Shown piece by piece: positions 20,515 through 28,468 of a stretch of DNA of 64,000 nt. Positions within the stretch are counted from its first letter, which is position 1. Every line of letters starts with the position of its first letter. Location: positions 186,001 to 250,000 of the forward strand of contig NZ_JACNML010000005.1 in NCBI RefSeq assembly GCF_020005365.1. The letters run 5' to 3'. A program made the translations under genes and the position numbers. The notes beneath the pieces were generated by a model that was not told where the DNA came from, made no database searches, and saw only the letters and a list, made by a program, of their open reading frames with translations. The DNA comes from Kangiella shandongensis. GTDB lineage: Bacteria > Pseudomonadota > Gammaproteobacteria > Enterobacterales > Kangiellaceae.

Positions 20515-21042
20515 CTAGGGTTGGTACAAGGTGTAGAGCTCGTTTTCCTCTAGCGATACGCGGTGGGTCAGAACTTCGCCCACTTGCTGGTAGTCATCGG
20601 GAAAGTGAACGTTGAGTTGCGCCATCGGTAGCGGCTTAGAGTACTTTTTACAGAACTTAACCACTGCCTGTGCAATGTCATTCATTTCGGTCCGGAAATC
20701 GCGTACCAATTCCATCGAAGTACTGTCGTTAGATAAGTTTTGTTCAAGGTAAACATAAAACTTAACGTTTTCTTTTAACAGGTGTGCCTGAAAATCACGC
20801 TTAAATTGTAAAATTAAAGCGGACAGTTTTTTGGGGTTATTCGCCTGAAAACCCTGCTCCCAAATTTGACCATATAACTTTACCAGGTGGCTGTGATCGT
20901 TCTTAAGATTATCAACGAGTCCCGGGTCGTACTGAATCCCCTTTTTATTTTTTGGGGCAACACTTGGCCTTGGTCTCGGCGGCGTTACCGGTTGCTCTTC
21001 AACCTTGGGTCTCTTTGTAAAAAAATCTTTAATAAACCCCAT
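20515..21042 (-). CDS. Hemerythrin-like domain protein
   Basis: A 175-aa protein with a Pro- and Lys-rich N-terminal tail (about 1-40) and a four-helix hemerythrin-type domain. Candidate di-iron ligands are visible in NDHSHLVKLY (helix 1), FQAHLLKENVKFYVYL (helix 2) and the Glu-rich C-terminal VSLEENELYTLY. I chose Met at 21042 over the in-frame ATG at 21051 because GAGG lies directly against the latter but 9 bases before the former. It may sense or store oxygen or iron; function not proven. Confidence 0.7.
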   Translation of the reverse strand: MGFIKDFFTKRPKVEEQPVTPPRPRPSVAPKNKKGIQYDPGLVDNLKNDHSHLVKLYGQIWEQGFQANNPKKLSALILQFKRDFQAHLLKENVKFYVYLEQNLSNDSTSMELVRDFRTEMNDIAQAVVKFCKKYSKPLPMAQLNVHFPDDYQQVGEVLTHRVSLEENELYTLYQP

Positions 21043-21051
21043 TGTAATCAT

Positions 21052-21396
21052 CCTCAGCAGATTATTGTTTAGTCTTAGCCTACTCTAAGTAGACACTAAA
21101 TTATTGCGATTTTCAATCATTATAACTTATTCAAAAATAAGAAAATAATGCGTTTATGCATTATGCAGTATTGCATTGGCATCAATTCATATTTGAATAA
21201 TTCTTTTAATAATAATTATGAATGATAACTGGGTCATAAAAAAAATAAAAAACGCTCGATAAATTGTGGATTTTTTTGGGGTGCTGTGATTAGTAGAAGG
21301 AGGACACAATAATAATTGTTCAAGGAATAATATTAAGTCAAATATGCATCAACAGTTTTATTGGGGATGCTTAAAATAATTATGTGAGGAGTCATC
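21052..21396. other. AT-rich intergenic stretch
   Basis: A divergent, strongly AT-rich region with oligo-A and oligo-T tracts and no plausible gene. It must hold the promoters of the hemerythrin-like gene and of the DUF3050 gene. An isolated AAGGAGG at about 21297 is not followed by a usable reading frame. Confidence 0.6.
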
Positions 21397-22137
21397 ATGT
21401 TGAAAGAAAAATTAACCGACTTAAACCATAAACTATCCCACCACGAGACCTATCAAGCGTTAAATAGTGTGAAGAGCGTAAAAACTTTTATGGAGTATCA
21501 TATCTATGCGGTATGGGATTTCATGAGTTTGCTAAAATCACTACAACAGCGTTTAACCTGCGTCGAGGTGCCATGGATTGAGTCGAAGCAGGATGCGGAA
21601 GTTGTTCGCTTCATTAATGAAATTGTGATCGGTGAAGAAAGCGATCTGGATCCGGAAGGAAATGCCATCAGTCACTATTCCTTATACTTAAAGGCTATGG
21701 AAGAAGTGGGCGCTGATAGCAGTCGGGTAGAGAAATTTATTGAGACACAAGATCTGAGTTTGATTCCTGAGGGTGCTCGTGAGTTTGTTGAATATAACTT
21801 AAAGATTGCACGTGAGGGTACGGATGAAGAAGTGGCTTCGGCCTTCTTGTATGGGCGTGAGAAATTGATTCCCGACATGTTTACTGCAATTAAAGATGTC
21901 ATGGCGGCGGAGCAGGTCGATTGCCCGACGTTAATCTATTACTTAGAGCGTCATATCGAGCTGGATGGCGATGAGCATGGTCCACTGGCGGAAAAATGCC
22001 TACAAGCTTTATGTGGCGATGATCAGCAAAAATGGCAAAAAGCTCAGGCAGTAGCAGAACAAAGCTTAATGCTGCGTTCAAACCTGTGGGATGCTGTGTT
22101 GGTCGCGATTAACCAGAAGCAAGAGCAAGCGGCTTAA
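21397..22137 (+). CDS. DUF3050 family protein
   Basis: A 246-aa protein that looks like DUF3050: the N-terminus LNHKLSHHETYQALNSVKSVKTFMEYHIYAVWDFMSLLKSLQ is characteristic, and the family has a heme oxygenase-like helical fold. Conserved His and Glu residues suggest a metal or heme site, but function is unknown. The ATG has TGAGGAG upstream. It lies divergent from the hemerythrin-like gene, another possible di-iron protein. Confidence 0.75.
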   Translation: MLKEKLTDLNHKLSHHETYQALNSVKSVKTFMEYHIYAVWDFMSLLKSLQQRLTCVEVPWIESKQDAEVVRFINEIVIGEESDLDPEGNAISHYSLYLKAMEEVGADSSRVEKFIETQDLSLIPEGAREFVEYNLKIAREGTDEEVASAFLYGREKLIPDMFTAIKDVMAAEQVDCPTLIYYLERHIELDGDEHGPLAEKCLQALCGDDQQKWQKAQAVAEQSLMLRSNLWDAVLVAINQKQEQAA

Positions 22138-22265
22138 GGTTCTCCAATAGTTTTAGTCTATAGATAAGTGGCAAGTCAGCCATGGAAGGTTATGGCTTTG
22201 CTGCTTACATAGAAGTCACCGCCAAGTTTCTGTAAAATGATCGAAAAAACCACTTTCGATGATTT

Positions 22266-22943
22266 ATGCAGAATACAGTTATTGCGCCATCCATCCTTTC
22301 CGCCGACTTTGCACGCCTGGGTGAAGAAGTTGAAAATGTTCTAAAAGCTGGAGCCGACTGGGTCCACTTTGACGTTATGGACAATCATTATGTCCCTAAT
22401 TTAACCATTGGTCCCATGGTTTGTCAGGCACTGCGCGATTACGGCATTAAGGCACCCATTGACGTTCATCTAATGGTAGAGCCGGTTGACCGAATCATCC
22501 CCGACTTTGCCAAAGCGGGTGCCAGTTACATCAGCTTTCATCCTGAAGCCTCGAAACACGTTGACCGCACCATTAGTTTAATTCAGGAGCATGGTTGTAA
22601 AGCGGGTGTGGTGCTGAACCCAGCCACTCCGGTCAGTATTCTCGAATACATTATCGATAAAGTGGATTTGGTATTGTTGATGTCAGTCAATCCTGGCTTT
22701 GGTGGTCAAAGTTTTATTCCTTCGACGTTACGCAAGTGCCAGCAGGTGCGCGAACTGATTGAGCAGACGGGGCGCGATATTCGCCTGGAGATTGATGGTG
22801 GGGTCAAAGTGGATAATATTGAAGAGATAGCAGCCTGCGGTGTCGACACCTTTGTTGCGGGCTCTGCCATATTTAACGCAGACGACTATCAGGCGACGGT
22901 ATCGCAGATGAAAGCGAATGCAGCGAAAGGCATGGCTCGATAA
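22266..22943 (+). CDS. rpe: Ribulose-phosphate 3-epimerase
   Basis: Interconverts ribulose-5-P and xylulose-5-P in the pentose phosphate pathway. The 225-aa TIM barrel shows [56 protein letters not shown] and EIDGGVK with the catalytic aspartates and metal histidines. gph follows directly, as in E. coli and Pseudomonas. Confidence 0.97.
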   Translation: MQNTVIAPSILSADFARLGEEVENVLKAGADWVHFDVMDNHYVPNLTIGPMVCQALRDYGIKAPIDVHLMVEPVDRIIPDFAKAGASYISFHPEASKHVDRTISLIQEHGCKAGVVLNPATPVSILEYIIDKVDLVLLMSVNPGFGGQSFIPSTLRKCQQVRELIEQTGRDIRLEIDGGVKVDNIEEIAACGVDTFVAGSAIFNADDYQATVSQMKANAAKGMAR

Positions 22944-22944
22944 T

Positions 22945-23632
22945 ATGACCATGATCCCGAAGCCGAAGTTGGTTATTTTTGACCTCGACGGCACTTTAGT
23001 GGACAGCGCGGCAGATATTGCCGAAGCAGCGAACCAGACCTTTTCGGTGCTACAGCTACCCGTACAACCTTTGCCTCAGGTAAAAAAATGGATTGGGGGT
23101 GGTGCTCAGGTATTTATAGAAAAAGCATTGCATTTTTTTCAGCAATCGGAGCGCTTCGATCAGGCTTATGAATTATTTATGGCGCATTACCGAGCCGTAC
23201 CAGCAGATCGAAGCCAAATATTTGCAGGGGTTCGTGAATTGCTGGCCGAGCTGGCGAAGCAACAAGTGGCTATGGCCGTGGTCAGTAATAAACCACAGGA
23301 ATTAATCCCGCCAATTCTCAGTCACATGGGAATTGCTGATTATTTTTCACATGCTTTAGGTGGTGATAGCTTGCCGCAGAAAAAGCCAAATCCAGAACCT
23401 TTATTCCACGTCTGCCGTCAGCATCAGGTGGCGCCACAGGAGTGTTGGATGGTTGGGGATTCGAGTAAGGACGCCGATGCTGCTGAACGCGCAGATGCCG
23501 TTTATTGGAGTCACGTATGGTTATGCCATGGCGGATACCGATATCCGGCCTCAGAGAGTCCCACATCGCGTGGTGGACAATCTAGAGCAGCTCATCCCAT
23601 TGATTAATATGGAGCAAAAAGTCTATGCGTAA
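22945..23632 (+). CDS. gph: Phosphoglycolate phosphatase Gph, frameshifted near its 3' end
   Basis: HAD phosphatase that removes 2-phosphoglycolate. The first frame has motif [12 protein letters not shown], motif II VVSNKP, motif III KKPNPEP and motif [17 protein letters not shown]. After about 23490 that frame turns to nonsense and stops at 23607. The next forward frame carries the expected C-terminus ([17 protein letters not shown]...[14 protein letters not shown]) to a stop at 23632. One extra base near 23480-23500 relative to the ancestral gene explains this. It could be a sequencing error, a true mutation or, less likely, programmed +1 frameshifting. ATG 22945 is chosen because it directly follows the rpe stop. 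Confidence 0.85.
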
Positions 23633-24476
23633 AGTCTGGTGGATTTTTGCCGCCCTGATGATCCTGACGACCATCGTTCATTACGCCAACGATCAAAGCG
23701 CGATTGAGCGGTGTCTTGAAGCTGGCGGCAGTTATCATTTTGATGCTGACTATTGTTCGCAAAAAGAAATTTACGAAGGCGACACAGGTTTTGTCGCTAA
23801 CCATACGCCGCTTATCATCATGCTACTCATCAGCGTGGTGTTCGGCATCGGCAGTGTCTGGATTAAGCCGCCACAGCAGCGCAAGAAGTTATTGATGGTG
23901 GATAACTACGATTCCTTTACCTATAACTTGGTGCAATACTTCGGTCAGCTGGGCCTCAATGTGCTGGTTAAACGCAACGATGAACTCAGTATTGAAGAGG
24001 TGAAGGAATTAAAACCGGACTATATCGTCATTTCACCGGGTCCATGCACGCCAAACGAATCGGGCATTTCGCTCAAGATCATCGAAGAGCTGGCCAGCGA
24101 CTATCCGATTCTCGGTGTCTGCCTCGGTCATCAGGCGATGGCGCAGGTGTTTGGCGGTAAAGTGATCCAGGCCAAACAGGTGATGCACGGCAAAACCTCA
24201 CCGATTTATCATAAAGATATTGGAGTGTTTAAAGATTTACCTAACCCGCTGGAAGCGACGCGTTACCATTCGCTGGTGGTGGATACGCCAAGTCTGCCGC
24301 AGGAGTTTGAGATCACCGCCTGGACCGAAGATGAGGAAGGTGAATTGGAATACATTATGGGCATAAGGCATAAGACCTTGCAGCTCGAAGGGGTGCAATT
24401 CCATCCAGAATCGATCTTAAGCGAAAAGGGCCACCAATTATTAAAGAACTTCATTGAAGGTAATAAGTCAGCATAA
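23625..24476 (+). CDS. trpG: Anthranilate/aminodeoxychorismate synthase glutaminase TrpG/PabA fused to an N-terminal small membrane protein
   Basis: Residues about 90-283 are a full class I glutamine amidotransferase: [19 protein letters not shown], catalytic Cys in [15 protein letters not shown], and the His/Glu pair in QFHPES. Residues 1-88 are an extra membrane domain with two segments (about 5-21 and 63-80) and a small Cys-containing loop (RCLEAGGSY...YCSQ). The lysine before LLMVD sits where TrpG normally starts with Met, so an ATG-to-AAG change could have created the fusion; translation from the internal ATG/GTG remains possible. No trpE, trpD or trpC is nearby, so a PabA role in folate synthesis is likely. 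Confidence 0.85.
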   Translation: MRKVWWIFAALMILTTIVHYANDQSAIERCLEAGGSYHFDADYCSQKEIYEGDTGFVANHTPLIIMLLISVVFGIGSVWIKPPQQRKKLLMVDNYDSFTYNLVQYFGQLGLNVLVKRNDELSIEEVKELKPDYIVISPGPCTPNESGISLKIIEELASDYPILGVCLGHQAMAQVFGGKVIQAKQVMHGKTSPIYHKDIGVFKDLPNPLEATRYHSLVVDTPSLPQEFEITAWTEDEEGELEYIMGIRHKTLQLEGVQFHPESILSEKGHQLLKNFIEGNKSA

Positions 24477-24480
24477 AAAA

Positions 24481-24507
24481 AGCCCTGCAATCGCAGGGCT
24501 TAAATTT
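24481..24507. terminator. Bidirectional intrinsic terminator between trpG and crp
   Basis: Perfect 8-bp GC-rich stem AGCCCTGC (24481-24488) / GCAGGGCT (24493-24500) with AATC loop. An A-run before it gives a T-run for the minus-strand crp transcript, and TTAAATTT follows for the plus-strand transcript. Confidence 0.85.
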
Positions 24508-24536
24508 AGTTGCAGACGATTTATTTCAAGCGAGAG

Positions 24537-25172
24537 CTATCTCGCGCCGTAGATCACCATGGTTTTACCTTTAACATGAATATGGTCCTGCTCTTCAAGC
24601 GCTTTCAATACGCGCCCAACCATTTCACGCGAACAACCGACGATACGGCTTAATTCCTGACGTGTTACTTTGATTTGCATGCCATCTGGGTGGGTCATGG
24701 CATCCGGCTCTTTCGCTAATTCGAGTAGAGCGTGTGCCACACGACCTGTTACATCAAGGAAAGCCAAATCACCAACCTTGCGACTCGTCTTCTGAAGACG
24801 GGTTGCCAGCTGGGTGGCTAATTTAAATAGAATTTCAGGATCGTCTTTGGTCAATTGGCGGAACTTGTCATAGCTAATTTCCGCAACTTCACACTCGGTT
24901 TTGGTGCGAACCCAGGCGGTACGGTCATGCTCGTCAGTGAAAAGCCCCATCTCGCCAAAGAAGTCACCAGGATTAAGGTAGGCCAATACCAGTTCACGTC
25001 CCTCGTCATCCTCGATGAGGACTGTGACTGAGCCTTCGAGTAAGAAATACAAAGTATTCGAAGAGTCACCCGCGTAAATCAGGGTGCTCTTGGTTGGAAA
25101 ACGGCGCCTCTGACAATGGTTTAGGAACCATTGAATGGTCTCGTCTTGTGCCAAGTGATAAGGTAACGCCAT
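24537..25172 (-). CDS. crp: CRP/Vfr family cAMP-responsive transcription factor
   Basis: A 211-aa regulator. The N-terminal cyclic-nucleotide domain has [32 protein letters not shown], very like the cAMP-binding loop of CRP/Vfr but with Thr in place of the Ser after the binding Arg. The C-terminal helix-turn-helix is [24 protein letters not shown]. Length is that of CRP (210 aa). Position between trpG and an osmC gene matches vfr in Pseudomonas. Confidence 0.94.
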   Translation of the reverse strand: MALPYHLAQDETIQWFLNHCQRRRFPTKSTLIYAGDSSNTLYFLLEGSVTVLIEDDEGRELVLAYLNPGDFFGEMGLFTDEHDRTAWVRTKTECEVAEISYDKFRQLTKDDPEILFKLATQLATRLQKTSRKVGDLAFLDVTGRVAHALLELAKEPDAMTHPDGMQIKVTRQELSRIVGCSREMVGRVLKALEEQDHIHVKGKTMVIYGAR

Positions 25173-25299
25173 ACGTATTTCCTATTTTGTTGTAATCATT
25201 CAAAATATAGCATGAAATCTTAGTGCCGTACCTCTTTAAAATCAAATTTGTTATGGCACTATATAGCCTCTAAAAGTTCTAACTGGGTCACAAATCATT

Positions 25300-25698
25300 A
25301 TGAAAGTAACCGTCGACTGGGTCAATGACCTTAATTTTATTGGGAAAAACAGCAAAAGACAAAACGTGATGTTTGGTGGTGAGGGTGATTACGTCTCACC
25401 AATGGAAAATTTATTGATGTCCGTGGGGGCCTGCTCTTCGGTCGATGTGGTCATGATTCTGCAGAAGGCGCGTCAGGAGATCACAGGCTGCCACTGTGAA
25501 GTGGAATCAGAGCGCGCAGATGAGCCGCCACGCCGTTTTACCGCACTAAAGCTGCACTTTGTCGTCCGCGGCAAAAATCTCTCAACCAAGCAGGTTAAGA
25601 AGGCCGTAGATCTCTCGGTACAGAAATATTGTTCGGTTATGCACTCGCTGGACCCGAATCTGCCAGTCGAAACCAGCTTTGACATAGTCCCTGTGTAA
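25300..25698 (+). CDS. OsmC family protein
   Basis: A 132-aa OsmC/Ohr-fold protein (FGGEGDYVSPMENLLMSVGACSSVDVVMIL and VKKAVDLSVQKYCSVMHSL) with the two conserved cysteines of the family, one in each segment. Such proteins reduce organic hydroperoxides or are of unknown role (YhfA type). It is divergent from crp, as in Pseudomonas, where yhfA-like genes accompany crp/vfr. Confidence 0.87.
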   Translation: MKVTVDWVNDLNFIGKNSKRQNVMFGGEGDYVSPMENLLMSVGACSSVDVVMILQKARQEITGCHCEVESERADEPPRRFTALKLHFVVRGKNLSTKQVKKAVDLSVQKYCSVMHSLDPNLPVETSFDIVPV

Positions 25699-25709
25699 GG
25701 AGTTTGGCA

Positions 25710-26123
25710 ATGAAAAGGCCTGCACTACACTTAGGAATGCGACATTTGGCACTTTTTGTCGATGATTTAGCGGCAGTTGAGCACTTTTACGTGGATTTAC
25801 TGGGAATGGACGTCGAATGGCGTCCCGACGAGGACAACGTCTATCTAACCTCAAAAGGCCACGACAATCTGGCTCTGCACCGCAAACAGCCGGACTTGGA
25901 TACCTCCGGCGGGCAGAAACTCGATCACCTCGGCTTTATCATGAATACAGCGGAAGAAGTCGACGAGTGGTACGCATTTTTAAAGCACCATGGCGTACAG
26001 ATGTTAACAGAACCACGCAGACACCGTGACGGCGCCACCAGCTTCTATTGTCTCGATCCGGATGGGAATCGGGTGCAGATGATTCATCATCCGCCGATTG
26101 TTTCCAGCCTTTCTAGCTCCTGA
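25710..26123 (+). CDS. VOC (glyoxalase/dioxygenase) family protein
   Basis: A 137-aa single VOC domain: MRHLALFVDDLAAVEHFYVDLLGMDVEW opens the first beta-alpha-beta unit, DHLGFIMN the second, and FYCLDPDGNRVQMIHHP the end. Metal ligands His and Glu/Gln are plausible. ATG 25710 is preferred to TTG 25704 because TAAGGAG lies 7 bases before the ATG. It follows osmC by 11 bp and is probably co-transcribed. Confidence 0.8.
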   Translation: MKRPALHLGMRHLALFVDDLAAVEHFYVDLLGMDVEWRPDEDNVYLTSKGHDNLALHRKQPDLDTSGGQKLDHLGFIMNTAEEVDEWYAFLKHHGVQMLTEPRRHRDGATSFYCLDPDGNRVQMIHHPPIVSSLSSS

Positions 26124-26128
26124 TCGTT

Positions 26129-26215
26129 GGCAATGCTTTGTTAAAATGTCTTAAAAACGTGCTCATGTACTCACAGTACACTCCGCTTTTTTAAGGCATT
26201 TTGCCGCGCCTTGCC
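26129..26215. repeat. Long imperfect extragenic hairpin
   Basis: An almost full-length inverted repeat about 87 bases long. The centre is TGTACT-CAC-AGTACA; the outer arms pair TGTCTTAAAAA with TTTTTTAAGGCA, and GGCAATGC...AAAATG with CATTTT...GCCTTGCC. It starts right after the stop of the VOC gene and could be a 3' mRNA structure or an extragenic palindromic repeat. No gene is seen from here to 26285. Confidence 0.55.
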
Positions 26216-26285
26216 TTAGCTCAGAAGCTAGAGAGAATCATAGCTTCAGAGTAGCGGCTCTTCTGTTGTGATTAATGTGATTTTA

Positions 26286-26506
26286 CCCTTTTCTTTGCTT
26301 GTCCAAAGAAAAGGGCGAAAAGAAAAGACACCCCCGACGTTAGGCCCTTCGGGCTTCCCTCGTTCAAGCAAGTTACTCACGCGCCGTCAAACTCGACGTC
26401 CCCTAAAGGGATTCCTTTCAGTCACCTACTCGTTTTGACTAAATTGGGCTATCCTGCCCAATTTACGCTATAACTTGCTTTTACTTGGCTAACTTTAAGG
26501 GGAGTG
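26286..26506 (+). repeat. Structured extragenic repeat, copy 2
   Basis: Same architecture as the element at 2205: a 12-bp hairpin (26286-26297 with 26304-26315, stem CCCTTTTCTTTG), then GAAAAGAAAAG, CACCCCC and GTTAG, an inner AGCAAGTTA ... TAACTTGCT inverted repeat, inner hairpins (AAATTGGGC/GCCCAATTT, GCCC/GGGC), and a closing CTAAC followed by AAGGGGAG. Stem bases differ from copy 1 in a paired way. Confidence 0.7.
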
Positions 26507-26530
26507 TTGCTTTGCCTGAAATTCAGAGTA

Positions 26531-27274
26531 CTATTTTGATGAATCTTTTATTTGATAAAAGTAATCACTCAAGATCACTTTGTTCTTTTCAAGAGTTTTT
26601 AAAGCCGTGTGTGCAAACTTCGTAAACCCATGTACTTTGATATCTATGGTGGTTTCAGTTCTTTCCCCGTTTACGGTCTGATGCCACTTAACAGGTGAAA
26701 AAATATAATCCTCAGTGGTAGGTATTTCATTACTCTTAAAGGATATGGAAGGTGACCATGACATAGCACTGCGTATGTTCATAAGGTTTTGTTCTTTGTC
26801 TGAGTCTTGGTGAATGAAGGATATATGTCTAATTGTTTTAACTTTGTTATGGAAAGTTGAATCCCAGCGAAGGTTTGGTTTTTTTACGTTATATTGATTT
26901 ATCTGGCATATCTTACCTAATTGGCTATGTAGTTTCTCTATAGCTGCGTGCGTAGTTATATAATAAGTGGCAATAGAGAATATCGAGCTGAGATAAATGC
27001 GCTCATTAATTCTTTTATTTAGAGTTGTATCACGATATATCTTTTCATCAGAAATTTTGCCTTTAAAAGTAAACCAAGAGCTATCACATAAAGCTTTTTT
27101 CTTGATTTCACGGTTAATCGCTATGGAGTGTTTATCCCAGTTATTAATGGTTATTTCAATAAAAGCTATGAAATGGTCAATATTCCATATCAAGTTTGGG
27201 TCAGGAAGTAATTTACCTTCGGAAGTGAAAAATCTAATTTGATTATTTCCTAATAACTCGCTTTCTAATTCCAT
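26531..27274 (-). CDS. Orphan protein of unknown function between inverted repeat copies
   Basis: I do not recognise this 247-aa protein (a TTG start at 27304 would give 257 aa). It is AT-rich compared with its neighbours, Lys/Ile/Asn-rich and mostly helical. A motif RHISFIH near the middle fits the loose R-x(4-6)-H pattern of HEPN-type RNases, but this is weak. It lies exactly between copies 2 and 3 of the structured repeat, which are inverted. Low GC and no recognisable relatives suggest acquisition by transfer. Confidence 0.55.
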   Translation of the reverse strand: MELESELLGNNQIRFFTSEGKLLPDPNLIWNIDHFIAFIEITINNWDKHSIAINREIKKKALCDSSWFTFKGKISDEKIYRDTTLNKRINERIYLSSIFSIATYYITTHAAIEKLHSQLGKICQINQYNVKKPNLRWDSTFHNKVKTIRHISFIHQDSDKEQNLMNIRSAMSWSPSISFKSNEIPTTEDYIFSPVKWHQTVNGERTETTIDIKVHGFTKFAHTALKTLEKNKVILSDYFYQIKDSSK

Positions 27275-27331
27275 AAGAAGATTAATGAAAAATTTATAGA
27301 GCAATATATCAGTAGAGGAAGGTATAGCCTA

Positions 27332-27538
27332 GCCCCATTATGTTGAGCTGTGGATAAAGCAAGTTATAGCAATCAAAATCGTGGATGATTTTGATAGTGA
27401 CATTCAGGCCATGGAGGGACTGTATTTCACGGTGCGTTAAATAACTTGCTTTATTCGAAGGGAATCATTCGTAGAATGATCTCAATATAGGGGTGGACTT
27501 CTTTTGGTTACTTTTCTTGTCCATCCAAGAAAAGTAAC
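27332..27538 (-). repeat. Structured extragenic repeat, copy 3 (inverted)
   Basis: Reverse-strand copy. A 13-bp hairpin GTTACTTTTCTTG (27507-27519 with 27526-27538) is at its right end on the + strand. On the minus strand it is followed by CCAAAAGAAG, CCCCTATATTGAG, AAAGCAAGTTAT ... ATAACTTGCTTT, hairpin TCAAAATC/GATTTTGA, and the closing CTCAACATAATGGGG. The rest of 27305-27604 shows no gene. Confidence 0.7.
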
Positions 27539-27604
27539 TCGCTGAAGGCCGAAAGAGGTCTTGGAAATATGCTCTGTATAAAGATAAATAAGAATAGACA
27601 GCAC

Positions 27605-27778
27605 CTATCCTTTCTTCATAATCGCTGCGGCAATAGCAAAGCCTGCCGAACAAATACCAACTGGAAGCGCAAATTCAATGACTCTGGGCCCAAGATCGGT
27701 TGGGCTGGATAGCGGTATCAATAACAATAACAGCACTGCAAAAATAACCGATAGCGCAATAAAGATTTTCCTGACCAT
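27605..27778 (-). CDS. Small two-segment membrane protein
   Basis: A 57-aa frame starting with ATG at 27778 and a GAGAAG sequence upstream. It encodes MVRKIFIALSVIFAVLLLLL (segment 1), a short Pro-containing loop with PTDLGPR, then FALPVGICSAGFAIAAAI (segment 2) and a KKG tail. The clean two-helix hairpin makes a real small membrane protein likely; no function can be named. Confidence 0.5.
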   Translation of the reverse strand: MVRKIFIALSVIFAVLLLLLIPLSSPTDLGPRVIEFALPVGICSAGFAIAAAIMKKG

Positions 27779-27935
27779 ATTTAGCTTCTCTAACGTTGTT
27801 TAATCAATAATTCTTAATATCTTGTTTTTTCCAACTTGTTGTTTTATCAACAAAAGTAAGGTGTGTCTAGACGCACTGTTAAATATGGTGTTAACGAGCG
27901 ATGTGTTGTAACACAGGGCTGTTGTATGAAAGGAC

Positions 27936-28394
27936 TTACTCTGGTCCCGAGTAGCTAACAAAATCAATGCCGATACCATTAGGATCAACAATCACAAAGT
28001 GGCGATCGCCCCACGGTTCATGACGCAGCGGGACTTTAATGTCGATGCCTTCTGCCTTTATCGTGTCGTAGAGTGAGTCGACGTCGTCTACTTCTATGGT
28101 GAGATAAACACCTTGTCCACCGAACTCTGAATGAAATACTGGCTGTTGGGAAGGGTGGTTAGGCAATAAAAAGCTGATCTCGTCTTTTTGATTTGGGGTA
28201 TGCATTAACAGATAAAACTCATTCTCAAAGGTGATTCCAAAACCTAATTTTTCAGTATAAAACTGCTTGGTCTCTTTAAGCTTAGCAGTAACGATGCCTG
28301 CGTTAAGTTTCATAGGGGGTAGCTCCTCAGCGTTAAGTTGAGTCGGATTACAGCAAAGGGTGGCGAGTAGAAGAGTGCTTATTAAAAGTTTCAT
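27936..28394 (-). CDS. Periplasmic VOC-family (glyoxalase-like) protein
   Basis: A 152-aa protein with a signal peptide (MKLLISTLLLATLCC...LNA, cleavage near residue 22) followed by one VOC domain: LNAGIVTAKLKETKQFYTEKLGFG, GVYLTIEVDDVDSLYD, and EPWGDRHFVIVDPNGIGIDFVSY. VOC proteins are normally cytoplasmic, so export is unusual. The substrate is unknown. An AraC-type regulator gene lies upstream on the same strand. Confidence 0.78.
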   Translation of the reverse strand: MKLLISTLLLATLCCNPTQLNAEELPPMKLNAGIVTAKLKETKQFYTEKLGFGITFENEFYLLMHTPNQKDEISFLLPNHPSQQPVFHSEFGGQGVYLTIEVDDVDSLYDTIKAEGIDIKVPLRHEPWGDRHFVIVDPNGIGIDFVSYSGPE

Positions 28395-28468
28395 TGAGTA
28401 ACCTCTTTATCATGGTATGGATAAGAGGTTAGCACTGGAGCGTTAGAAAGAATTGTATAAAACGGACA

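Noticed and set aside
21290-21340. Small gene after the AAGGAGG at about 21297
   Set aside because: The frames from nearby ATG/TTG codons stop within a few codons.
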